Origin: Amycolatopsis sp.
GTDB lineage: Bacteria > Actinomycetota > Actinomycetes > Mycobacteriales > Pseudonocardiaceae
Direction: 5' to 3'
Length of the DNA stretch: 34,914 nt
Assembly: GCF_025464955.1 (NCBI RefSeq)
Contig: NZ_JAODNM010000088.1
Location: forward strand, 1-34,914
Of this stretch, positions 16,446-23,826 are shown in pieces; the stretch's first letter is position 1; each line of letters opens with the position of its first letter. The notes below the pieces were generated by a model. The model worked only from the letters and a program-made list of their open reading frames with translations, was not told the DNA's origin and made no database searches. Made by a program: the position numbers and the translations under genes.

Positions 16446-16848
16446 TCAGCAGCTGCAGATGATGTTGATGATGCCCGGTAGGCCGCTGAGGCCGCCTGTG
16501 CCGTTGGCACCGTTGGAGGTGCTGGTCGTGCCGCCTCCGGCGGTGACCGTGCCCGAGCTGCCGACGCCGCCTGCACCGAGCGTCCCGCCGCTGCCACCGG
16601 CGCCTCCCGAACCGGGCGAGCAGCCGCTGCCACCCGCGCCGCCTACGCCGCCGTTGCCACCCTTGCCGCCGGCGACCGTGGCGGTACCGGCACCGAGTCC
16701 ACCGTGGACGGTGCCGCTGTTGCCGACCCCGCCTGCGCCACCGGTACCTCCGGCGCCGCCCGCGCCACCGGGCTGTCGTCTGTACCGGCGGGACGATCGC
16801 GACTTCGGCGAGCTTGTCGCCGGGACCGCGGTAGACGAGTGTCCACAT
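16446..16848 (-). pseudogene. Glycine-rich (PGRS-like) small protein with a one-base frameshift
   Basis: ATG 16848 has GGAG six bases upstream. It starts MWTLVYRGPGDKLAEVAIVP and continues VQTTA. At a CCC on the minus strand (16770-16772), the frame then runs into an Arg-rich nonsense sequence. Dropping one C continues smoothly into GGAGGAGGTGGAGG repeats and ends LPGIINIICSC at a TGA (16446-16448), about 133 residues in all. The repeats look like mycobacterial PGRS sequence, but there is no PE domain. It may be a true frameshift mutation, a sequencing error or a phase-variable tract. Function unknown. Confidence 0.55.
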
Positions 16849-16874
16849 GAGAATCTCCGGACACCGGGCCGAGC

Positions 16875-17120
16875 GTGGTTGCCTCGTGTGCTGCTGGGGC
16901 ACTGTGGCTGGGTTCGTGTGCCGCGTTCGCCGCGGTGTGTCTCGCCGTTCGCAGGTCGCTGAACCAGCGTCGCCGCACAGGCTGGGAGCGGGAATGGGAA
17001 CACATCGCCAGTGAGTGGAAGGAACTTCGCTACCGGTTGCTTGAGCCGTCGAAAGTTCGTTCGGCGCCGGAGAAGGGACCTGTGACCCTCGGCCGAAGCG
17101 AGGCTCGGCGACCACGATGA
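16875..17120 (+). CDS. Small membrane protein or C-terminal membrane-protein fragment
   Basis: The 81-residue frame has one clear membrane segment (GALWLGSCAAFAAVCLAV) followed by a basic and aromatic cytoplasmic tail (RRRTGWEREWEHIASEW). This resembles the C-terminal end of actinobacterial conserved membrane proteins that are about twice as long. The frame is open only back to 16851, where a TGA (16848-16850) stops it. The GTG start at 16875 has no good ribosome site, so it may be a remnant. Its stop overlaps the next ATG (ATGA), which argues for some translation. Confidence 0.35.
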   Translation: MVASCAAGALWLGSCAAFAAVCLAVRRSLNQRRRTGWEREWEHIASEWKELRYRLLEPSKVRSAPEKGPVTLGRSEARRPR

Positions 17121-17797
17121 AACGCATGACAACTTCCGAAATCGAGCACGACGTGTCGACCGGACCGGTGCCATTGCTGCTCGACTCCCTGATGCCGGAC
17201 TCCGACGTGACCATCGTCGAGCACCTGGTGGTCGCGGCGAAACCAGCGACCACGTTCCGAGCCGCCCACGACCTCGACCTCCTGACAGTGCGCACTCCGT
17301 TGCTGACCTCGGCGATGTGGATCCGAGGTCTCCCAACGCGTCTCGGCCGGTCACCGGTCGCTGCCCCGGCCGAGCTGGTCGTCGGCAACGGTGTCGGGCT
17401 GCCAGGCTGGGGACTGCTCGGGGAACAGCCCGATCGTGAGATAGTTTTCGGGGCGGTGGGTAAGTTCTGGCAGCCTGACATTGTGTGGCGTGACGTATCC
17501 GCAGTCGACTTCACCGGGTTCACCGAGCCCGGCTGGGGCAAGATCGCCGCCAACTTCTCGGTGCAGCCCTATGGCGAGCATGCCGCGCTGCTCAGCTACG
17601 AGTGTCGGACGCTGACTACTGACGCCACCTCACGCCGGCGTTTCGCCCGGTACTGGCGGCTGATCAAGCCGTTCGTCGGCGTCGTTCTTCGAGCGTCCCT
17701 GCGCACTGTCGGCGCCAACGCCGAGGCGAACGCGCTCCGGTCGACACCGGCGGGGGAGCGCAGATCAGCCGGCCTCAGCTCGCCGACCGCGGTGTAA
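17117..17797 (+). CDS. SRPBCC-like hypothetical protein
   Basis: The 226-residue protein contains VEHLVVAAKPATTFRAAHDL, GREIVFGAVGKFWQPD-like and PGWGKIAANFSVQPYG segments, then CRTLTTDATSRRRFARYWRLIKPF. This pattern matches an actinobacterial family of START/SRPBCC-fold proteins with unknown ligand. ATG 17117 overlaps the preceding stop; ATG 17126 is an alternative. The last 30 or so residues are low-complexity and overlap an antisense remnant that looks like a paralogue, so the native C-terminus may be lost. Role unknown. Confidence 0.65.
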   Translation: MKRMTTSEIEHDVSTGPVPLLLDSLMPDSDVTIVEHLVVAAKPATTFRAAHDLDLLTVRTPLLTSAMWIRGLPTRLGRSPVAAPAELVVGNGVGLPGWGLLGEQPDREIVFGAVGKFWQPDIVWRDVSAVDFTGFTEPGWGKIAANFSVQPYGEHAALLSYECRTLTTDATSRRRFARYWRLIKPFVGVVLRASLRTVGANAEANALRSTPAGERRSAGLSSPTAV

Positions 17798-17912
17798 GTG
17801 GCCTCTGCCGGCGCGTCGACGAGATTTGTTCGCACAGCGCGAAGTCGTAGTGCGGCGCGAACGCGTCGAGGACTGTGGTCTCGATGGTGGGATTCAAGGT
17901 TTCGGCTCCCAT
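17740..17912 (-). pseudogene. Frameshifted N-terminal remnant of an SRPBCC-like paralogue
   Basis: The minus strand from ATG 17912 reads MGAETLNPTIETTVLDAFAP and continues HYDFALCEQI. After a one-base slip near 17824 it continues LVDAPAEATYTAVGELRPADLR. This matches the order LLDSLMPDSDVTIVEHLVVAAKPATTF in the neighbour at 17117. It then runs antisense into the end of that gene. No ribosome site was seen. It is most likely a decayed, inverted copy; the similarity is judged by eye. Confidence 0.4.
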
Positions 17913-17973
17913 CACGGATTCCGGCTTCACAGCAGCACTTTCCACTGACGATCACGGAACCCGGTCGGCCGGG

Positions 17974-18015
17974 TGAGGGCCCTTGGTCACCATGGCAGGG
18001 GCCGACCGGCCCTAA
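17974..18015. promoter_or_regulatory. Two candidate DevR/DosR boxes before mgtA
   Basis: Against the DosR consensus TTSGGGACTWWAGTCCCSAA, 17974-17993 matches 13 of 20 and 17996-18015 matches 12 of 20, the latter with the dyad GGGGCCG/CGGCCC. The starts of the two sites are 22 bases apart. They lie 58 bases before mgtA. Paired boxes are common in mycobacterial DosR promoters. The GC-rich background raises the chance of false matches. Confidence 0.4.
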
Positions 18016-18072
18016 TCAGCGGAGACGTCCCGGATGAGGCTGGGTGGGTGACCGGTCTCCGAGAGGAACGCG

Positions 18073-20712
18073 ATGCTTGACTCCCCGGCTCGACCGCGGG
18101 TTCCCGAATCCACGATGGACCTGGCCGCGGCCGCGTCACTGCCCGTCGACCGGGCGTTGGGCCGGCTTGGCACAAGCGAGGACGGCCTGCCTGCCGCTGA
18201 GGCGGCGAACAGGCTCCTTCGGTACGGGCCCAACGCGGTGACCTCCCACCGCACCCGGTTCCTGCTCGTGCTGTGGCACCAGCTGCGTTCGGCCCTGCTC
18301 GGCCTCTTGCTCGCCGCTGCGCTGGCGTCCTACTTCGTCGGAGAACGCAGCGACGCGATCATCATCGGCATCATCGTGGCGCTGTCGGTCGGGCTGGGCT
18401 TCGTCAACGAGTACCGAGCCGAAAAGGCCGCCGAGGCACTGCACTCCCGGATCCATCACCGGGCTTTGGTGCTGCGTGGCGGTCGCCTGGTCACCGTCGA
18501 CGTCGCCGAGCTGGTCCCGGGCGACGTCGTCGACCTGCAGCTGGGCGACCTCGTCCCGGCCGACATCAGGCTCATGGGGTCGACTGCGCTCGAATGCGAC
18601 GAATCGGTGCTGACCGGCGAGTCGGGGCTGGTGGAGAAGGCCACCTCGGTCGTTGCCGCAGGCACACCGCTGGCGGAGCTCACCGGCTGCGCGTTGATGG
18701 GCACGGTCGTGCACGCGGGTTCGGGCCGCGGCATGGTGGTGGCGACCGGGGCACGGACGGAGTTCGGGCGGATCGCGACCGGTCTGGGCACCCAGCAGAC
18801 CGAAACGGGTTTCCAGGGCGGGCTGCGCCGCTTCTCGCTCCTGCTGGTCTACGTCGCGGGCGTCCTGACAGTGTCGATCTTCGTGATCAACGTGGTCCTG
18901 CACAAGCCGATCCTCGACGCGCTGCTGTTCTCCCTCGCGATCGCCGTGGGCATCACCCCGCAACTGCTGCCCGCGGTCGTCTCGGTCAGCCTCGCCGCGG
19001 GCTCCAGGCGCATGGCCAAGCGCAACGTCCTGGTGAAACGGCTGGTGTGTATCGAGGATCTCGGCGACGTCGACACCTTGTTCACCGACAAGACCGGCAC
19101 CCTGACCCAAGGCCACATCAGCTTCATGCGCACGGTCCCCGTCGATCCGGACATCCCGGACGACGCGCTGAAGTGGGGACTGCTGTGCATCGAAGCCGCT
19201 GTCCAGGACGGTCAGGCGGTCGGTGGGAACGCGCTCGATCTGGCGCTCTGGGGATCGACGGCCGCGGCGCCCTACCGCACAGCGTCGGCCATCTGCCGGC
19301 GACTGTCCATCCTGCCGTTCGACCACGACCGGTGCATGGTGTCCGCGCTGATCAGCGGTCCCGACGGCGAGCGCACGCTGGTCACCAAAGGCGCGCCGGA
19401 ATCGGTGCTCAAGCGCTGCCTCGATGTCCCAGCGACCGCGACAGCGGCTTTGGCTGCCGAGTTCGCCGCCGGCAACCGAGTCATCGCCGTCGCCAGCCGT
19501 CTCGCTCCGGGCCTCACCGAGGTCACCGCCGGAGACGAGCGGGATCTGCGGCTGCTCGGTTTCCTGGCTTTCCTCGACCCGCCCAAGCCCGACGCGGCTC
19601 AAGCCTTGGCCAGACTCGCGGGACTCGGCATCACGGTCAAGATCGTCACGGGCGACAACGCCGCTGTCGCCGCCAGGGTCTGCGCCGACCTCGGCCTGCC
19701 GGTCAGCGGCCTGCTGACTGGCGTCGACCTCGACGCGCTCGACGACACCGCGCTCGCCGCGGCGATCCCGGCGACCACGGTGTTCGCCCGGGTCAGCCCC
19801 GAGGACAAAGCCCGCATCGTCCGCATCCAGCGTCATACCGGCGGCGACGTCGCGTTCCTCGGCGACGGCGTCAACGACGCGCTCGCCCTGCATGCCGCGG
19901 ACGTGGGCATTTCCGTCGACTCCGCCACCGACGTCGCGAAAGACGCCGCGGACGTCATCCTGCTGGAGAAGAATCTCGACGTGCTCGCCGACGGTGTCGT
20001 GGAAGGCCGCCGGATCTTCGCCAACACCATCAAGTACGTCCTGATGGGCACCTCCAGCAACTTCGGCAACATGTTCAGCGCCGCCGGCGCTTCGCTGTTC
20101 CTCACCTTCCTGCCGATGTTGCCGTCCCAGATCCTGCTGAACAACCTGCTCTACGACACCAGCCAGCTCACCATTCCCACCGACAACGTCGACGAGGAGC
20201 AACTCCGGCGCCCATCGCACTGGGACATCGCCTTCATCCGCCGCTTCATGCTCTACTTCGGACCGCTGAGCTCGGTGTTCGACTTCGCCACCTTCGCCGT
20301 GATGCTGTGGGCGTTCCACTCCGGTCCCGCGCAGTTCCGTTCGGGGTGGTTCGTCGAATCGCTGGCGACCCAGACGCTGGTCATCTTCGCCATCCGGACC
20401 CGCCGGATCCCGTTCTTCCGCAGTCATCCCAGCCTGCCGCTGACCCTTGCCGCACTCGCCGTAGTCACGGTCGGCGCGCTGCTCCCGGCGACGCCGCTTG
20501 CAGGGACGTTGGGCTTCAGCCCGCTGCCCCTGGGGTTCTTCGCCGCCCTCGCTGCCATGGTCGCCGGCTACCTCGTCTTGATCGAGGCGGGCAAGAAGCT
20601 CTTCTACCGCGTAGCTGCCTATCATGTCGCCGTACCGCGGCCGCGGCCCGAGCACCGGCACTTCCGCCGCCGGGCGGCGCAGTTCAGTACAGCTCAGTCA
20701 GTCCAGTCGTGA
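18073..20712 (+). CDS. mgtA: Magnesium-transporting P-type ATPase (MgtA/MgtB type)
   Basis: The 879-residue P3B ATPase should import Mg2+ across the membrane using ATP. Visible motifs: LTGES (180-184), the phosphorylated Asp339 in DKTGTLTQG, TGDN and GDGVNDALAL. The MgtA signature SSNFGNMFSAAGAS, then LLYDTSQLTIPTDNVD and the FRSGWFVESLATQTLV segment, lies in the C-terminal membrane half. Transmembrane helices appear near 73-90 and 97-110, around 255-305, and in the last 250 residues. GAGAGG precedes the ATG at a suitable distance. In mycobacteria a P-type ATPase (CtpF) is a DosR target; here an MgtA-type pump has the DosR-like boxes. Confidence 0.92.
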   Translation: MLDSPARPRVPESTMDLAAAASLPVDRALGRLGTSEDGLPAAEAANRLLRYGPNAVTSHRTRFLLVLWHQLRSALLGLLLAAALASYFVGERSDAIIIGIIVALSVGLGFVNEYRAEKAAEALHSRIHHRALVLRGGRLVTVDVAELVPGDVVDLQLGDLVPADIRLMGSTALECDESVLTGESGLVEKATSVVAAGTPLAELTGCALMGTVVHAGSGRGMVVATGARTEFGRIATGLGTQQTETGFQGGLRRFSLLLVYVAGVLTVSIFVINVVLHKPILDALLFSLAIAVGITPQLLPAVVSVSLAAGSRRMAKRNVLVKRLVCIEDLGDVDTLFTDKTGTLTQGHISFMRTVPVDPDIPDDALKWGLLCIEAAVQDGQAVGGNALDLALWGSTAAAPYRTASAICRRLSILPFDHDRCMVSALISGPDGERTLVTKGAPESVLKRCLDVPATATAALAAEFAAGNRVIAVASRLAPGLTEVTAGDERDLRLLGFLAFLDPPKPDAAQALARLAGLGITVKIVTGDNAAVAARVCADLGLPVSGLLTGVDLDALDDTALAAAIPATTVFARVSPEDKARIVRIQRHTGGDVAFLGDGVNDALALHAADVGISVDSATDVAKDAADVILLEKNLDVLADGVVEGRRIFANTIKYVLMGTSSNFGNMFSAAGASLFLTFLPMLPSQILLNNLLYDTSQLTIPTDNVDEEQLRRPSHWDIAFIRRFMLYFGPLSSVFDFATFAVMLWAFHSGPAQFRSGWFVESLATQTLVIFAIRTRRIPFFRSHPSLPLTLAALAVVTVGALLPATPLAGTLGFSPLPLGFFAALAAMVAGYLVLIEAGKKLFYRVAAYHVAVPRPRPEHRHFRRRAAQFSTAQSVQS

Positions 20713-20731
20713 GATAGTGCACAGCATAATG

Positions 20732-20751
20732 ACTTGATGGATTTATCAAAT
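20732..20751. promoter_or_regulatory. Candidate ArsR operator 1
   Basis: ACTTGATGGATTTATCAAAT is an imperfect palindrome 17 bases before the arsR start. It matches the site at 23528-23547 at 14 of 20 positions and resembles the one at 23074-23093. Autoregulation by the ArsR protein is the simplest reading. Confidence 0.5.
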
Positions 20752-20768
20752 AGACGCACCATGAAATC

Positions 20769-21134
20769 ATGCCGTTCACCGCGGGGCGACCCGTCACCGA
20801 AGCCAAGGCTGACCTGTTCAAGGCGCTTGCCCACCCGGCCCGCGTGCGGGTGCTGGAGCTGCTGGCCGAGCGAGAGCGCACGGTCGGTGAGCTGGCCGCG
20901 GAGACCGGTATGGAACTGTCGCACCTTTCGCAGCAGGTCAGCGTGCTGCGGCGGGCCGGGATCGTGGACAGTCAGCGGATCAAAAACTCGGTGATCTGCT
21001 CGCTGCGTGATCCGCAGACCGCCGAACTGCTCGCGGTCGCCCGGCGGATGCTGACCAAGAACCTGCGCCAGGACCAGGCGCTGCTCTCCGAACTCGACGC
21101 TGCCGACGACGCGGTCGCGCGAGCAGCGAAGTGA
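20769..21134 (+). CDS. ArsR/SmtB-family transcriptional repressor
   Basis: The 121-residue winged-helix protein has LFKALAHPARVRVLELLAERERTVGELAAE and the recognition helix LSHLSQQVSVLRRAGIV. No classic Cys-rich metal site (CxC) is present, so the signal may be redox or anionic and not arsenite. It overlaps the SulP gene by four bases (GTGA), so repressor and transporter form an operon. A paralogue is encoded at 23115. Confidence 0.9.
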   Translation: MPFTAGRPVTEAKADLFKALAHPARVRVLELLAERERTVGELAAETGMELSHLSQQVSVLRRAGIVDSQRIKNSVICSLRDPQTAELLAVARRMLTKNLRQDQALLSELDAADDAVARAAK

Positions 21135-22828
21135 CCCGGCCGAAGATCTCGCCACGAGCTGCTTTCGCCTCACTGATGAGGTTCGTCCCCAAACCATCCG
21201 ACTACGCCGGCCTGCGCCACTCCTGGGGACGTGACCTCGCCGCCGGCGTGACCGTCGGCATAGTCGCGCTGCCACTGGCACTCGGGTTCAGCGTCGCGAC
21301 CGGGGTGGGTGCCGCCCCGGGACTGGTGACGGCGGTGATCGCGGGTGCAGTCGCGGCCGTGTGCGGCGGTTCGCACATCCAGGTGTCCGGCCCGACCGGC
21401 GCGATGACGGTGGTGCTCGTGCCGCTGGTCGCCAAGTACGGGACCTCGGTGGTCTACCCGATCGCGATCCTCGCCGGGATCGTGCTGCTCGTGGCGGGGT
21501 TGCTGCGCTTGGGAAGGCTGCTTGCCTACATCCCGTGGCCGCTGGTCGAGGGATTCACACTCGGTATCGCGATCGCCATCGCCGCCCAGCAGATCCCGAG
21601 CGCGCTCGGGATCGCCAAGCCTGACATAGAGAACGCCGCCGGCGCGGCCGCGGTGGCCATCGCCCGGTTCGCGCAGCACCCTCAGTGGACGACGTTGGGC
21701 TTGCTCGCGTTGTCGGTCGTCCTGACCGCCGCACTGCCGAGGCTGCACCGGTCGATGCCGGCGAGCCTGGTGGCGGTGGTCGTGGTGACGTTGGTGGCCG
21801 CGGTCAGTGGTGCTCATGTCGCGCTCATCGGGGCGCTTCCGGCGGGTCTGCCGACGCCTTCACTACCGGGCCTCGGGGGGATGACCGGGCTGCTCCCGTC
21901 GGCGCTCGTGGTGGCTTTTCTTGCCGGGCTGGAGAGTCTCCTGTCCGCGCGGGTTGCCGACGGCATGAGCGACGCGCCCCGCCACGACCCCGACCGTGAA
22001 CTCTTCGGGCAGGGCCTCGCCAACATCGCCTCCGGGCTGTGCGGCGGCCTGCCCGCCACCGGGGCCATCGCCCGCACCGCCGTCAACGCCCGGTCCGGCG
22101 CGAAGACGAGGGTCGCGGCGCTCACCCACGCACTTCTGCTCGCGGCCATCATCTACGCGGCGTCCGGTCTGGTGGGCCGGATCCCGCTGGTCGCGCTGGC
22201 CGGGGTCCTCCTGGTCGTCGCGTATCGGATGGTGGAGCGTCACACCGTGCGGGCCGTCCTGCGATCCACTCGCGGTGACGCGCTCGTCTTCGGGGTGACG
22301 GCGGTCTGCACGGTCGCGTTCGACCTCGTCACAGCTGTCGAAGCGGGCCTGGCGGTCGCCGTGGTGCTCGCCCTAGCCAGGATGGCGAAGACCGCCCAAG
22401 CCGTGGCGGAGCCCCTGAGCGCGGACGGGCTCACCAGCGACGCCGAGCATGTGCTGCTCACCGAGCATGTCCTCGTGTACCGCCTCGACGGCCCGTTGTT
22501 CTTCGCGGTGGCGGCGAGATTCCTCGCGCAGGTCACCGCCACCGCGGACGTGCGGGTGGTGATATTGCGGCTCAGCGGGATGTCCATGCTCGACGCGACC
22601 GGTGCCCGCGCGCTCGGCGAGATCGTCGACGAGCTGTCGGCACGCGGCATCATCGTGTTGTTCAAGGGCGCCACCTCCGAACACGCCCGGCTACTGGCCG
22701 CCGTCGGCACACTGGCTCCGGTTCTGGCGCGTGGACACGTGTTCGCCACGCTGGCCGAGGCGGTCACCCATGCCACCAAGCACGTGCGCGAGTCGGCACC
22801 GGTCATCGCCATCGCGCCGGCTTGGTGA
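21131..22828 (+). CDS. SulP-family anion transporter with STAS domain
   Basis: The 565-residue protein has multiple membrane helices from about residue 35 to 420. The SulP core is recognisable in LPLALGFSVATGVGAAPGLVTA and the following VSGPTGAMTVVL, and in the GLPATGAIARTAVN segment. A C-terminal STAS domain follows (VVILRLSGMSMLDATGARAL). Substrates of this family include sulfate and bicarbonate; the substrate here is not resolved. GTG 21131 overlaps the arsR stop. A SulP gene (Rv1739c) is also part of the mycobacterial DosR regulon, which fits the island. The first gene of this operon has an ArsR-type operator but no DosR box that I could see. Confidence 0.9.
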   Translation: MTRPKISPRAAFASLMRFVPKPSDYAGLRHSWGRDLAAGVTVGIVALPLALGFSVATGVGAAPGLVTAVIAGAVAAVCGGSHIQVSGPTGAMTVVLVPLVAKYGTSVVYPIAILAGIVLLVAGLLRLGRLLAYIPWPLVEGFTLGIAIAIAAQQIPSALGIAKPDIENAAGAAAVAIARFAQHPQWTTLGLLALSVVLTAALPRLHRSMPASLVAVVVVTLVAAVSGAHVALIGALPAGLPTPSLPGLGGMTGLLPSALVVAFLAGLESLLSARVADGMSDAPRHDPDRELFGQGLANIASGLCGGLPATGAIARTAVNARSGAKTRVAALTHALLLAAIIYAASGLVGRIPLVALAGVLLVVAYRMVERHTVRAVLRSTRGDALVFGVTAVCTVAFDLVTAVEAGLAVAVVLALARMAKTAQAVAEPLSADGLTSDAEHVLLTEHVLVYRLDGPLFFAVAARFLAQVTATADVRVVILRLSGMSMLDATGARALGEIVDELSARGIIVLFKGATSEHARLLAAVGTLAPVLARGHVFATLAEAVTHATKHVRESAPVIAIAPAW

Positions 22829-22852
22829 GCACCGACTCGACCGCCGGTCGTG

Positions 22853-22975
22853 TCAGGTCGTCGTGGCGCTGTATCTGCTTGCCGAGTTCGGGGTGATGAG
22901 GACGACCGGGCAGTCCGAATGCCGGATGCAATCCGCGGAGACGCTGCCGAACAGGATCTCCGAGAACGGCCCGGG
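22853..22975 (-). pseudogene. C-terminal remnant of a universal stress protein
   Basis: The minus strand reads PGPFSEILFGSVSADCIRHS then DCPVVLI, which is the end of a UspA domain (G-9x-GS, then H-x-x-CPV). An in-frame TAG (22976-22978) cuts it off upstream, and no start is available. About 41 codons remain before the TGA at 22853-22855. Intact usp genes lie at 31040 and 31915. Probably a decayed island member. Confidence 0.55.
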
Positions 22976-23073
22976 CTAGGGCACAATGTCCTCAGCCAGG
23001 AGGTCTTGTTACGCGCCCAGTTCTGGTCTGGCGTACGTACCTCGACATCTCAGCTGTCGCGAGGCACTTTCAG

Positions 23074-23093
23074 ACTTGCTAAGATTGGAAAGT
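23074..23093. promoter_or_regulatory. Candidate ArsR operator 2
   Basis: ACTTGCTAAGATTGGAAAGT matches the site at 23528-23547 at 13 of 20 positions. It lies within a larger inverted repeat CACTTTC (23065-23071) / GAAAGTG (23088-23094). A TAAGAT at 23080-23085 could be the -10 element, so a bound repressor would block it. Confidence 0.5.
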
Positions 23094-23114
23094 GTTGAAA
23101 TTTGGACTCGCCCG

Positions 23115-23489
23115 GTGAGCACGCCTCTATATCAGCTGAAGGCGGAGTTCTTCAAGACGCTGGGGCATCCCGCGCGTATCCGGGTGCTGGAGCTGCTCAG
23201 TGAGCGCGAGCATTCGGTGGCGGAGATGCTCACGGAAGTCGGCATCGAAGCGGCCAACATGTCCCAGCAGCTCGCTGTGCTCCGCCGGGCCGGCCTTGTG
23301 TCCACCCGTAAAGAGGGCTCCTCGGTCATCTACTCGCTGACCAGTCCGCGCGTGGCCGAGTTGCTGGCCGTAGCCCGGGGGATTCTCACCGGAGTGCTGT
23401 CCGGGCAGGTGGAGCTACTCGAGGACCTTCGCACGCCGGCAGTGCTGTCCGGAGCGGCACGTCAGGCTCCCGGCGGTCCGGGCGCGTAA
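23115..23489 (+). CDS. ArsR/SmtB-family transcriptional repressor (paralogue 2)
   Basis: The 124-residue protein from GTG 23115 (VSTPLYQLKAEFFKTLGHPA) has the same architecture as the ArsR at 20769, with recognition helix AANMSQQLAVLRRAGLV and wing STRKEGSSVIYSLTSP. The two share the C-terminal VAELLAVAR segment, suggesting duplication. No strong ribosome site precedes the GTG. As in its paralogue, no CxC metal site is visible. Confidence 0.88.
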   Translation: MSTPLYQLKAEFFKTLGHPARIRVLELLSEREHSVAEMLTEVGIEAANMSQQLAVLRRAGLVSTRKEGSSVIYSLTSPRVAELLAVARGILTGVLSGQVELLEDLRTPAVLSGAARQAPGGPGA

Positions 23490-23527
23490 GCCGGCTCCTT
23501 GATTGTGGCGCTCAGGGCACGCCGCGT

Positions 23528-23547
23528 ACTTGCATAATTTATTAAGT
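23528..23547. promoter_or_regulatory. Candidate ArsR operator 3 overlapping a promoter
   Basis: ACTTGCATAATTTATTAAGT has inverted ACTT/AAGT ends and resembles operators 1 and 2. It overlaps a TTGCAT (23530-23535), which is 17 bases from GATAAT (23553-23558), a good promoter-like pair. Binding by either ArsR would block expression of the following two-gene operon. Confidence 0.5.
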
Positions 23548-23595
23548 GCGCAGATAATATAGTCATCAAACACGGGTGATGAGCAGGGGAAGGGC

Positions 23596-23826
23596 GTGGG
23601 ACCGATGAGTCAGTTCCGAGACGAGCTCCGCGGCGGTATCGGCCACGCGCAGCAAGCGGTGGTGAAGGCCGAGCGGGCGGGTCTTCCCCATGAGGCCTAC
23701 CTGCACCGGGCGCGGCTGCAGGACTTGCTGGAGATGGCCGTCCGTCACGGCGTCGACACGGACGACTGGGTCGTGCCGTCGATCCGTCGCGGGGTCTCCG
23801 AGGACCTCGCCCGAGCAGGCGACTAA
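23596..23826 (+). CDS. Small helical hypothetical protein
   Basis: The 76-residue frame starts at GTG 23596 after a purine-rich AGGGGAAGG; ATG 23605 (MSQFRDELRGGIGHAQQAV) is an alternative. The sequence is predicted to be mostly alpha-helical and charged, with no known motif. It is translationally coupled (TAATG) to the malic-enzyme-like gene, so it may be its partner or regulator. Function unknown. Confidence 0.65.
   Translation: MGPMSQFRDELRGGIGHAQQAVVKAERAGLPHEAYLHRARLQDLLEMAVRHGVDTDDWVVPSIRRGVSEDLARAGD

Noticed and set aside
16446..17354. 302-codon glycine-rich frame including a long upstream extension
   Set aside because: The upstream part is antisense to the membrane and SRPBCC-like frames and has no start site; the ATG at 16848 with GGAG is better, with a frameshift.
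18020..18061. CGGAGAC/GTCTCCG repeat in the mgtA leader as a possible Mg2+ riboswitch
   Set aside because: Only a 7-bp stem with a 28-base loop; no M-box features and too short a leader.
18136..20661. 841-codon open frame antisense to mgtA
   Set aside because: Its composition is typical of the reverse strand of a GC-rich gene, with no domain; the plus-strand ATPase has all P-type motifs.
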